Source: Mycoplasmopsis bovigenitalium (GTDB lineage Bacteria > Bacillota_I > Bacilli_A > Mycoplasmatales > Metamycoplasmataceae). From it: DNA of 64,000 nt. Shown here piece after piece: positions 54,237-64,000 of this stretch (position 1 is its first letter; every line of letters begins with the position of its first letter). The stretch spans positions 682,001 to 746,000 of the forward strand of contig NZ_AP017902.1 in assembly GCF_002356075.1 (NCBI RefSeq). Direction: 5' to 3'. The notes beneath the pieces are model-generated. The model had not been told where the DNA came from, did no database searches, and saw only the letters and a list, made by a program, of their open reading frames with translations. The translations under genes and the position numbers were made by a program.

Positions 54237-54321
54237 GCGCGAGTGGTGAAATTGGCAGACACGCTAGATTTAGGCTCTAGTGCTTCACGGCGTGAGGGTT
54301 CAAGTCCCTCCTTGCGCACCA
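54237..54321 (+). tRNA. tRNA-Leu (anticodon UAG)
   Basis: Class II tRNA with a long variable arm. Acceptor GCGCGAG / CTTGCGC (one G-U pair), anticodon loop TTTAGGC, T-loop TTCAAGT, encoded CCA. It lies 3 nt after tRNA-Thr. Confidence 0.94.
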
Positions 54322-54337
54322 TATGTTCAATAGAACC

Positions 54338-54360
54338 AAAGCCCTTAACGGGCTTTTTTT
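54338..54360 (+). terminator. intrinsic terminator after tRNA-Leu
   Basis: AAAGCCC / GGGCTTT stem, 5-nt loop, then a T run. Confidence 0.9.
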
Positions 54361-54531
54361 ATTTTTCCACAGTCCATTTATTTAAAAATTTTTCCCAATA
54401 CAATTGTTTTGCATGTATGAAAAGTCAAAAAATAATTAGCTTATTAACAAAAACAATATGTAAAAAGATATAAAAATTAGCATTTTTAATTATGTAGCAT
54501 TTAAGTGTAAGAAAAAAGAAAGGAACTTAAT

Positions 54532-54633
54532 ATGGTTAAAAACAATTGCTCTTTTTTGTTACAAATTAATTTAATGATTAAAACTATGAGGAGAATGTAC
54601 TCAAACAAAATAAACATGAACGAAACTATCTAG
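54532..54633 (+). CDS. 33-residue small ORF directly upstream of ruvA
   Basis: A short ORF with a good ribosome site (AAAGGA, 8 nt before the ATG) in the otherwise empty 320-nt gap between tRNA-Leu and ruvA. The predicted peptide begins MVKNNCSFLLQINL and ends INMNETI. It is basic in the middle (KTMRRMYSNK). Its TAG overlaps the GGAG ribosome site of ruvA, so its translation would feed ribosomes to ruvA or control them. It could be a leader peptide, a real small protein or chance. No TGA is used. I do not recognise it. The stretch before it (54361-54530) shows no other feature. Confidence 0.42.
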   Translation: MVKNNCSFLLQINLMIKTMRRMYSNKINMNETI

Positions 54634-54641
54634 GAGAAAAA

Positions 54642-55253
54642 ATGATTTTATATAGAATTGGCGAAATAATTTATAAAAATGGATCAAATATTATTTTTGA
54701 ATCTGGTGGAGTTGGGCACAGTGTTATTATGCCTAAACATGAAAGGGTTGAAGTTAAAAGCAAAGTAAAACTATATTTATTTGATGTAAAAAACGATTAT
54801 TATCAGGCTACTTATGCATTTAAGGATTTTAAAGAACGTTTATTATTTATAGACTTAATTTCTCTTAATGGTGTAGGACCTAAAGTTGCATTTAATTTAT
54901 TAAATCAAGGTTGAGAGAAAATAGCTGCTATGATTTCAAGTAGCGATCTTGAAGGCATTACTAAAACCCCATATTTAAATCCTAAAGTAGCCCGCTTAGC
55001 AATAGCGGAATTAAGTGATAAATGATCTAAAATGATAAATAAAAATAAAGCTAGTGAAGTAATTACGGCAAGCAATGTCGTTGATGAAGCTAGATTAACC
55101 CTAAAAACACTGGGATTCAAAACAAACCAAATTGAACAAGCATTAAGTACTATACCTTTATCAAATGATGTAGAATCTGTCATTCAACACGCAATGTATG
55201 CAATGACTGGCAAGCAGTTAGAAAATGAAAATTCAAGTTATACGACCCAGTAA
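54642..55253 (+). CDS. ruvA: Holliday junction helicase subunit RuvA
   Basis: RuvA binds four-way DNA junctions and guides the RuvB motor. The 203-residue protein has the N-terminal OB domain (MILYRIGEIIYKNGSNIIFESGGVGHSV), the helix-hairpin-helix region LISLNGVGPKVAFNLLNQG and the C-terminal RuvB-contact helices with DEARLTLKTLGFKTNQIEQAL. Two TGA codons read as Trp. AGGAGAAAAA precedes the ATG. ruvB starts inside its last codons (29-bp overlap). RuvC is typically missing from mycoplasmas and none is seen here. Confidence 0.95.
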
Positions 55254-56181
55254 TTTTATTGAATTCATTGGACAAAATAAATTAGTTACCACTCTGCAAA
55301 CTATGATTAGCGGTTGTAAACATAGAAGAGAACCTCTAGATCATATTTTGTTCTTTGGCCCGCCTGGAACTGGAAAAACTAGTTTAGCTAGTATTATAGG
55401 TAATGAATTAGGTGTTAAGGTACATTTTTTACAAGGGTCGTTATTGGAAAAGAAAGCAGATATTTTGTGCATATTTGCTAATATTAATGAGGGAGATATT
55501 GTTTTCATTGATGAGATCCATAGTATAAATAAAAATGTTGAAGAACTTATTTATTCCGCTATGGAAGAATTCAAAATTGACATTATTATAGGCCCTGAAG
55601 GTAATAGCAAAGTTATGAGAATGAATCTTAAACCATTCACCTTAATTGGCGCTACTACTAAAGTTAATTTACTAAGTCAACCATTAAAAGATCGGTTCGG
55701 ATTTCATGGTAGACTTAATCCCTATTCAATTGAAGATATATTGAAAATAGTAAAAAATGCTGCCAAAATTTTAAAGATTGATTCAGATGAATCAATATGA
55801 AAAATGATTGCTGAACACTCTAAATCTACACCCAGGGTTGCAATACATTTAATTAAAAGAATTTATGATTTTTCATTAAAGAATAATGAGGAATATATCA
55901 CTAAAAAAACAGTTATTGAAACATTTAAATATTTAGAACTATTTGAATTTGGTTTGAATCGAGAACATTTAGAATACTTAAGAGTTTTGAATGATACATT
56001 TGGCCATAAAAGTGCTTCATTAGACTCATTGACCGGAATTTTGAACTACCAAAAAGAAAATATTTTGTATGAAATCGAACCGATACTTCTATTTTTGAAA
56101 TTAATTGAAAAAAGTCCGCGTGGCCGAAAAATAACTGTTAATGGAATAAATTATTTATTAAAAAATTATAGACACACTTAA
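55225..56181 (+). CDS. ruvB: Holliday junction helicase subunit RuvB
   Basis: RuvB is the AAA+ motor that drives branch migration with RuvA. The 318-residue protein has RPSNFIEFIGQ (family RPKTLDEYIGQ), Walker A GPPGTGKTS, Walker B VFIDEIH, sensor IGATTKVNLLSQPLKDRFG with the arginine finger, and a winged-helix C-terminus with SPRGRKITVNG (family TPRGR). One TGA is read as Trp at about 55798. Its start lies within ruvA, so translation is coupled. A strong terminator follows directly after the stop codon. Confidence 0.96.
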
Positions 56182-56203
56182 TCGGCAAAAAGCCGATTTT
56201 TTT
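56181..56203 (+). terminator. intrinsic terminator after ruvB
   Basis: ATCGGC / GCCGAT stem, AAAAA loop, T run. It starts at the last base of the ruvB stop codon. Confidence 0.9.
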
Positions 56204-56259
56204 GAACTATTTTACAAATTTAATCGACTTTATTATGTCGTGAAAATTGATTGTTTATA

Positions 56260-56265
56260 TATAAT
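56260..56265 (+). promoter_or_regulatory. -10 element of the lipoprotein pair
   Basis: TATAAT upstream of the lipoprotein gene. An AGGA site at 56274-56277 fits the ATG at 56284 better than the lipoprotein ATG at 56307. Confidence 0.5.
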
Positions 56266-56306
56266 TTTGTAACAGGAAAAAAGATGATAAATTTATGGGT
56301 ATATAA

Positions 56307-56927
56307 ATGAAAAATAAGTTTGCTTTAAAACGCTTAGTTAAATTAAAAATTTGTTCAATTTCAACAGTTTTTAGCACATTTATATCTATTTCTTGTTCAA
56401 ACAATAAAGCCAATCTTAAAATAAAATATAGTCAAAATTTACATGAACTATACGAACTGTATAATGAATTACAAAATGAAGTAAAACAATATTATTTAAA
56501 CGACAATAATCCCCATACTTTTGTGCTCAATGAAATTTACCAAAACATTGAATTTATAAAACAAAACGAATCAAATGCTGACCTTAATTTACAGCAAAAA
56601 ACATTGGCAAAAATTCAATTTAATATAACTTGAATAAAAACGCAAAGGCAAATTAAAACACAAGAAGTATTAGATAATTTCCGAAAAATGGAACTTTTTT
56701 ATAATGACTTGATCAGTGAAAATATTTATGAAAATAAGTGAATGATTAAAAAATATGAGCAAATCATTAATCTATCAACAAAAATTGATGAATTTTTAAA
56801 TCATTCAGTGCAAATAACTGATCCTAAATCCAAAACAATTGATAAATATAATATCTTCATTATCCAAATTAACGAATTACTCAAAACTTTAAAAAAAGAA
56901 TCTTTAGATAACAAAATTAATAAATAA
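56307..56927 (+). CDS. small putative lipoprotein, function unknown
   Basis: A 206-residue protein that I do not recognise. A basic N-terminus and hydrophobic stretch lead to FISISCSNN, with Cys30 as a plausible lipobox cysteine, so it is probably a lipid-anchored surface protein. The remainder is hydrophilic and helical, rich in Lys, Asn and Gln. Two in-frame TGA codons read as Trp. There is no Shine-Dalgarno before the ATG at 56307. A 14-codon ORF that does have an AGGA site starts at 56284 in another frame and overlaps this start. It is followed 16 nt later by the large lipoprotein, so the two are probably co-transcribed. Confidence 0.68.
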
Positions 56928-56943
56928 ATTTTAAGAAATTACT

Positions 56944-59900
56944 ATGAAACCAAAATTACTATTACCATTATCTGCACTATCGCTATTTGCACCCATTAGC
57001 ACCTCTTTAATTGCTTGCGATTCTAATTCAAAATCACCAAATCATAGATTCAATGATGCTATGAATTTAATGTTAGCATTAAATAATATTAACTACAATT
57101 TAATTGATGCGAATCACCGCGGTATCATTAAAGAAAAAGTATCCAATTTACATCATTTAGCTAGCGATATTCAAATAGCAAACAATAAAAATAAATTCGA
57201 GCAGTTTTATGCAGAATTAAAATTTTTACAAACAAAACTAAAAAATGAATATAAAATTGACCTTAACAACATCAACACTAACAAAAAAACGGAATTAAAG
57301 CAACCTAACTTTGTTAAAGAAACAATTAATAATAATGCTACTGACTTAAACCTAATTACCACAAGACATTATCTTGATTATGATGATGTATTTTTAGGTG
57401 TTAATTCCCAAGATAATATCCAATCAATTTTGGAACGATTGCCAAAACAAATTAAAATCAGTTTTGCTGGCAAACAATTAAGTGTTAAAGTAATTTGACT
57501 AACAAATCATTTAGACGAAAACGTAAAAATAAATTATAGTTTTGCAATTTATGGTGTTTTTGAATTTTTAGGTCAATCTTACAACATTAAGGCCAATATT
57601 AATTTAGATACTACATCTATTAATAAATCTAAAATCAATTTAACCCCATTAGTAAACAAAGAAAATGAAAATCAGCATTTTGTTTTGGACCAGATTAAAT
57701 TTAATGATTCTCTTTATAAACTATTTGATAATGATTATAGTGCAAGTTCTCGTTGGGAAAACTTTGATATTGTCAATACCTTTGGTGAGCTTGATGATAA
57801 ACATGAACAAATAGTTATTAAGTTTGATGAACCAAAAAATGTGAATGAAATACAATTCAAATTTTGACTTGGCACAATTTCAAAAACAATTTTGCCAAAA
57901 GAATTTAAAATTCAAAGTTCATTAGATGGCCTTAATTACAATGATGTTGAAAACCAAGATATTATAGAAACATCAAGTTGAGGTGCACCTAAAGTAAATG
58001 ATGATCAAACATCGGATTGATTATCAATTAAATTTAACACTACTCAAGCAAATTACTTAAAAATTAAATGAGAATATGATACCTTCTATTACGAGGGGTG
58101 AAGATATGCAATGTTTGCCTTAACCGGTTTAAAAATTCTTGGTTTTGATGAATCAATAAAAAGTGAAGCTAAACATGGCATTATTGATGACACAATTTCA
58201 CATTTTTCAATTAATAACGTTAATATTGCTGCTGATAAGTTGTACGATATAAAACGAAAAAAATTCGTTATTAATTCTAGTCATGAACTCGATATTAATA
58301 ACATAATTTCAAATTCTAAAGTTTACTTTCATAATCCTTCAATCAAATATACAGCCACTCTTTTGGAAGAAATTTATTCTAAAAATAAGCCAAATTTAGT
58401 TCTATCTAAAACATACATCATTAAAACATTTGACCAACGCGGCCGAATAATCAGTAAATATTTAGTTTCAATTGAAGACAAAAATTATTTGAAGTTTTAT
58501 AATCAAAAAGATACAAATAATTTACCAATAAACAATGTGTTAACTAAAGTAAAAGTTTTAGAATCATTTTTTGATCGAGTTAATAACTATAATTACAAAT
58601 CGGCAAAAACTTATCAATATTTGAAAAATTTACACCAAAAGATAGACTATGAGTCAATTAAAAATTTTGATACATATCAAATTTCTTTATATGATGATCT
58701 AATTGATAATGCATATTTTATCGTTAATAATTTAAATAACTTTAATTTAGGAGATGAACACAAAAATTCTTTAGCGCAAAAATTGCTTGCTGATATCAAT
58801 AATATGTTGGAACAAAATTTTGTTGATTATAGCCAGCTAAAAGATTATGTTGATTTATTTAAAAAATTAATTAGGTCTTCAGATTCTATTAATTCATTGA
58901 AAAATAGTTTAAAAGAAGAAATTCAACGCGAAAAATTAATTTCTAGCGAAGCCAAAGAACAACTTTTGAACCAATTTGATGATGAAAGTTCTTCAATGTT
59001 TGTTATTAATTCGAATTTTAGTTTTAATAAATCTCAAACAAAATGACAAATTAAAAAACTGAAAAATAGTTTAATAAATAGCAATTTAAGCAATGATCTT
59101 AAAAACACACTTTTAACTGACATTAATTTAATAACAGATTATTATTCACTGGTGGAATTGGAAAAAAGAATCAAAAATATAATAGAAATTGATTCAAAAA
59201 TTACCGAAATTATCGCCGATTCTCATAATAAAATCAATGAATCATATTATGGTGCGAACAAAGCATTCGCTTTTTACAATTTATTAGATGAGTATAAACA
59301 AACATATGATAATCATTTAAAATCATTTTTTAAAGCTGACGATTTTTTAAATAGATTGATCAATTGACAAAATAGCATCAATGACACTAATTTAATACAA
59401 ACTGCTTTTGAAACAATGGTAGACCAAGTCTTTAAACATGACAAAATTGTGAATGATAATTTGGCAAATTGACAGAAACTTGACTTGTTGAGATTTATGA
59501 ATGTTGGCTCTCTAAATAATCAAACTGCTAATATAATGCTTCTTAATTTAGCCACCAATTTCATTGATCTTTCAATTGAAAACGTAAAATTAAGCCCTGA
59601 TTTTAAACAGTCAATTGTTACATATAAAGTTACACATAAATACAATCCAAATCTTATTTTGTTTAGAGAATTAAGATTCAATTTACCAAATGAAAAAATA
59701 GTTAATAAAGTTAAAGAACTTGAACAAAATAGTGATCTAGATGATTATTTTGAAGTTGATTATTATTTACTTTCTAAATTAAATTATGATGAATTTAGAA
59801 ATCAATTTAGTTTAGAACAATCCAATAAAGTTAAGGGGATTGAACTTTATGCAAATTATAATAAGCCAACAATACAAAGAAGACAAAAGTATGTAAAAGA

Positions 59901-62900
59901 CAGTTTTGAATATCGAATTCATCAAACTCCAACCTTTGAAAAAAATAAATTAGTTGTAAGTGTTGAATTTACATTCAATAATAATGTAATTCTAAAAAAA
60001 CAATTATTTTCAAAAGAATTGTCATTTCAAGACAATAATGCAAAACAACAAGATGATGATCAAATTGACCTTGCAAAAGCAAGAGAAGTCTTAGCAAATA
60101 AAGATTTAATATTGCATAATTTGTATTTAAAGAAAGACTTAAACATCTCCCATCAAGATTTTTATCCTGAAAATGCAATTGAGGTATTGAATAAGTTGTA
60201 TGATTTTCCCAAATTCGGTAAATACATAATAGCTCCAAAACAATTAATTAGAGCTTATGATTCGGGTGATAAATTTGGCGGGGTTGCTGAAATATTCTGA
60301 GGAATTTTAAAAACAGAAGTCACTAATCAAGGTGAAAAATTACAAAATTGAGTTGAGGATGCTTCATCAGATTTATTTACAATCAATCATTTTAAGCGTT
60401 ACCAACATGATGATTTTATTAAACCAATTAACCAACATTTTTTACAAGCTAGTGATTTTGTTGGTGATGGCTCGTTTGATTTAAAATTAAAATCGGAAAT
60501 TGACCTTTTAGATGACAGTGATATTGATTTTAGAAAAGTGATTGGCAAGGCTGAAAACTATACAAGAACTGCACAGTATAGAAATATAAATATTACAGAA
60601 TTCTTAAATCAAAAAGCCCAACTTAAAGCTAACTACTTTTTGCGTTTAATTGATCCTGCGGATAAAAAGAATTCAATTAAACCTAAAATTTCACACAAAC
60701 ATTATAAACAAGGAGAGTATGTGCCATACTCTGCGGGCCACATACCTGCCACTTCTTCAAAATACTCAAGTGCTGATACTAAAGCAATTAAAGAGCAAAC
60801 CTTTTACTACTTCTATGACATTAAGCAAATTGACCATAACTCAATTAGTTTTCGTTTAGGTTTTGTTTCAAACAAGGATAAATCAAAGCGCTATTCACCA
60901 AATAAAGTTTTTGTTATGAACAATGTTGTAAATGATTATGAGCAAAACTTATACCCTGAAGTAATGTTAAATAATTTAATTAAAGATAACATTAAAATTG
61001 AGAATAAAGAATTGTCGCAAAAAACTGTTGAAGAGTGAAAAACTGATTTAAAATCTTTGACAAATGTAATTACTTTAGTTAACTCTAACGAAAATAAAGA
61101 TTTAGAAATTGAAAACCAATTTATAACTTATAAAAATTTCCAATTGAATAGAAAATATATTCGTATTGGTCAAATTAAACAACATGGAAGCAATTCGGCT
61201 TTTATTCGTTTTGAAGTGTTGAATTTTGATAATAAATGAGTTTTAGGTAAAAATTGATATTTGATATCAAATTTCAAAGCTAGCGAAATGAGCAAGTTTG
61301 AAAATATACATCTTGAAAATGAGAAACTGCAAACAATATATTACGATAATAAACTGGTTAAAAGAATTCGTGAACTAGAACCACATGTTGATGATGCGCT
61401 TTGAACTTTAAAATCAGATCAACAAGCAAGTTGGAAAATGGATTCAAAATATATAAGACATACTTTTTTAACAAATAGTGCACAAGATCGTGAATTTGAA
61501 TTTGAAATGTATGCAGGAATGTTGGTATTTGACAATTTAGCAAGCGAACGCATCATTTCTAATAACAAAACTATTAAATTTAAAGTTGATTTTGAGCAAT
61601 TACTTAATTCCGAAATAAACTATAAATCTAGTTTTGTAGAAAGTATTAATAATAAAAAAGTTGTTATTAATTACACTATTACAGTGCAATACAGCCATTT
61701 AGACCAGAGTGTTAATTTCTATTTTACGGTTGAGAAACCTTATAAATTAAAATTAGGCTACCCTCAAAACGAAAGAGCTATTAATGGTTTAAAATTTGAT
61801 GTTAATAGAGCAGTAATGTTGCCTTACGCACCGCTAAAAATTAAAATGTCATATACAAATCGAATTCAAAATGAGAGCGATTTTGGGTTAGGCAAAACTA
61901 ATTTATATGACTACAATAAAGCAAATACTTCGGCCACAGACCAAGTTCATTTACTGTATAATGACGCAAATTACTATGCAAGTAAAGTTTATAATCCAAA
62001 CCAGAATGTTTATTGAAAACATAATGATGGTTTTATCCCAAATATCCAATGAATAAGAGACGATTGGGGAACAACAAATCGAAGTTGAGATATTATTAAT
62101 CGAGTTAGAGATAATGGTTTTAAATATGTTACATGAAATCGTCACCCAGGAACGGGTGGAATGTTAACTAAGATTAATGATGATCCTAATGATTTATCGC
62201 TTTACTATATTTCTAATTGACATGTTGGCGAATTCTACCCAAATATAGGTGCAAATGCCAATGGCATATACCCTGATAATGCAACTCAACCACCAACAAT
62301 TGGTAGTCCGTCCATTTCGCTACCATTAAACAAATGAGATTCTGAATTATACAAAGGGTACTCTTACACTTGATGAGATTACAGTTCATCGATTAATATG
62401 CCTGTTGGATTAACCAAACCTATTTATATTGGCTATAATCGGGCTAATAATAATTCACCTGTCTCTGTTGATGAATTAGTTGATAAAGATGGGAATCCTA
62501 GTTCATTTTCATTCGATTTACAATTAACTTGAAGTGATTTTAAAAAATCATATGAGCATGCTAAGCAAGGTTTTAGAGATGATATTTTAATTAGATTTAG
62601 GAATTATCTAGAAGCAAAACCTACACAATTAGACCATTCATCAAACAAAAATCATCACATAGTGCCATTATTGAACCCTCATGCACATATTGGTTTTCCA
62701 GGCTGAGGATTTATGACAGGATATGTGAATTTTAGACCCGAAATTTCAAATACAAATTTCTATTTTAGACAATATGCTAATTATTCTCCAATTCAGTTTG
62801 GTGAAGGGAATTCGGGCTCTGTGATGTGGAATAGCAAAGGGAATCCAATTGCAATTTGAACAGCAGGTGCTAAAGGTTCATTTTCAACTGGTTTGTTGTT

Positions 62901-63063
62901 TGACACTTATAAACACAATTTCTATGGAATTAATTGAAATAATGAAAATCCACTTGATTTAAAATCATTTAAAAATTCAGTTGGACATATAATCCTAAGA
63001 CAAGCGCTTAATAACCCATTTAAATATTCAGTTCCATGATTTTATAAAAAAATAAATAGTTAG
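56944..63063 (+). CDS. giant lipoprotein with discoidin-like and trypsin-like (DUF31/MIP-type) domains
   Basis: A 2039-residue surface lipoprotein. The signal peptide ends at SLIACDS (lipobox Cys25). Residues about 248-400 resemble an F5/8 type C (discoidin) carbohydrate-binding domain (NEIQFKFWLG, IQSSLDGLNYNDV, NYLKIKWEYD, LKILGF). Long helical and beta regions follow. The C-terminal 300 residues look like the mycoplasma DUF31 serine-protease domain: HPGTGGML, SNWHVG (His1760), FRDDILIRF (Asp1879 or 1880) and FGEGNSGSVMW (Ser1957). DUF31 occurs in the Ig-cleaving MIP proteins and in surface endopeptidases of the MGA_1079 type. That comparison is from memory. Here the domain ends a far larger protein, and the Ig-binding partner MIB is not adjacent. 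The target is unknown. Confidence 0.75.
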
Positions 63064-63080
63064 AAAATCAACAATTATTG

Positions 63081-63110
63081 TGCGTCAAAATTACTTGACG
63101 CATTTTAATT
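63081..63110 (+). terminator. intrinsic terminator after the giant lipoprotein
   Basis: TGCGTCAA / TTGACGCA perfect stem, 6-nt loop, TTTTAATTTT. Confidence 0.88.
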
Positions 63111-63161
63111 TTGGATTTAATATTAAATTAATAAATTAAACCTTAATTTAAATACTTACTA

Positions 63162-63167
63162 TATAAT
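63162..63167 (+). promoter_or_regulatory. -10 element of a probably leaderless secD
   Basis: TATAAT ends exactly 7 nt before the ATG at 63175. No Shine-Dalgarno. Confidence 0.6.
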
Positions 63168-63174
63168 TGAAACT

Positions 63175-64000
63175 ATGAATAAATTTAAGGAATTTTTTAG
63201 AAACATTTTTTCAAAGAAAACTTGAAGCAAAATTTTTTCACTTAGCGGCTGGAAAAGATGATTTTTATCATTTTTTATTGTTTTAGGTGCTATCACAACG
63301 GTTTCGGTTGGAACTACTTTATACACTGCGAAAAATACAAAAAAATCTATTGAGTATGGCGGTGGTCAGGAATTTTTGGTTTCTGTTAATTTCAATGGTT
63401 CAAAGGAATCAATTAATGATGTTGCTAAGTCAATTGCAAATAGAATTAATGATCAAGACACAAATATTACTGTTGAAGGTGGAGATAAAATCAAAATTTC
63501 AAAATCTGGTAATTTTACATCTGCCGATAGAGTTCATTTCGAAAACTTAATTTCTAATAAATCAACCTTAATTTTTACTGACACAAATGGCCAGCCACTA
63601 TTTAGAAATGGCGTGTTTGTTGAGCCTACTGAATCTAATAAAATTGATTGAGATTTAGTTTATAAAAATACTGAAAAATTACAATCATTTGTTCCACCAA
63701 TTAAAGATGCGAGATACAGATTTAATCAATATAATAGCAGTCATTCAACTGAGGTAGTTTTAGCAAACAAAAATGCCGAAATTGAATGAACTAAGCTAAC
63801 CGAGTACATTTCAAAGAAACAAAATAACAAATACCTGCTTTCATGATTAAATATTGACGAATTAATTTCATTAGCAAATACAAAATATCCTCAAGAGTGA
63901 TCTAATGCTAAAAGAAATCCATACAATTTTGTTTATATCAATGAACAACCTGTTTTTCAAGGTAAAGAAGGTGTTCTAAAAGAAAATGTTTTTAATGCTT
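63175..64000 (+). CDS. secD: protein translocase subunit SecD or SecDF, N-terminal part
   Basis: SecD and SecF use the proton or ion gradient to help pull exported proteins across the membrane. About 275 residues are visible, and the frame is open at the window end. A basic N-terminus (KKTWSKIFSLSGWKRW) precedes the first membrane helix (LSFFIVLGAITTVSVG). YGGGQEFLVSV follows, the SecD counterpart of the family's LGLDLRGG and GGIRLTLEV region. The first periplasmic-type domain then begins with NDVAKSIANRIN and LIFTDTNGQP. The TGA codons read as Trp. It could be a fused SecDF, as in many mycoplasmas; the end lies outside this window. Efficient export would serve the many large surface proteins encoded nearby. 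Confidence 0.8.

Overview
The window comes from a mycoplasma (class Mollicutes). The DNA is very AT-rich, and almost every long gene reads through in-frame TGA codons that fall where the protein family has tryptophan, so TGA means Trp (genetic code 4). Lipoproteins with a cysteine lipobox, encoded CCA on every tRNA, overlapping genes and the lack of cell-wall genes all fit. The PDxFFG protein, the oversized OppA lipoprotein and the DUF31-type surface protease point to the hominis/synoviae side of the mycoplasmas (Metamycoplasma or Mycoplasmopsis), but I cannot name a species. All coordinates and protein lengths assume code 4.

Layout. 1-1743: end of dprA and a YitT-type membrane protein. 1769-8357 (minus): a membrane-lipid, RNase III and SMC operon (Asp23-like, fakA, plsX, rnc, smc). 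8436-13014 (plus): recO, two tandem DHH phosphoesterases, deoB and msrA. 13053-14746 (minus): an amino-acid permease broken by a one-base frameshift. 14910-19501: hisS, then a leader with riboswitch-like alternative hairpins, then a 1002-residue coiled-coil lipoprotein. 19631-35447: a 15.8-kb operon encoding a 2624-residue PDxFFG protein with an HEYGH zinc-protease motif, followed directly by the oligopeptide importer OppA-B-C-D-F. 35583-38664: a small membrane protein, an orphan tryptophan synthase beta chain (trpB), a second YitT-type protein and a DUF2188 protein. 38738-53286: core genes (uvrB-uvrA; gdpP-rplI-dnaB-CNNM transporter; tRNA-Gly; mnmE-tatD-rsmA-membrane protein-gpsA). 53374-54321: seven tRNA genes. 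54532-56181: a 33-codon ORF, ruvA and ruvB. 56307-63063: a small lipoprotein and a 2039-residue lipoprotein with a discoidin-like domain and a C-terminal trypsin-like (DUF31/MIP-like) domain. 63175-64000: start of secD or secDF.

How the genes fit together. Two very large surface proteins look like proteases of different classes, one zinc and one serine type. The zinc-type one is in the same operon as the peptide importer, which suggests a unit that digests host protein outside the cell and imports the peptides. FakA and PlsX both yield acyl-phosphate for phospholipid synthesis. The DHH enzymes (two NrnA-like, one GdpP) handle short RNA or pAp-type nucleotides and c-di-AMP. The RuvAB, UvrAB, RecO and DprA genes form much of a minimal repair set.

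Regulation visible in the sequence. Five genes (559, 37177, 43589, 49016, 63175) have a TATAAT-like -10 element exactly 7 nt before the ATG and no Shine-Dalgarno, so they are probably leaderless. A near-perfect palindrome lies over the divergent trpB/YitT promoters. Most transcription units end in clear intrinsic terminators. I saw no insertion sequence, phage gene, rRNA or CRISPR array.
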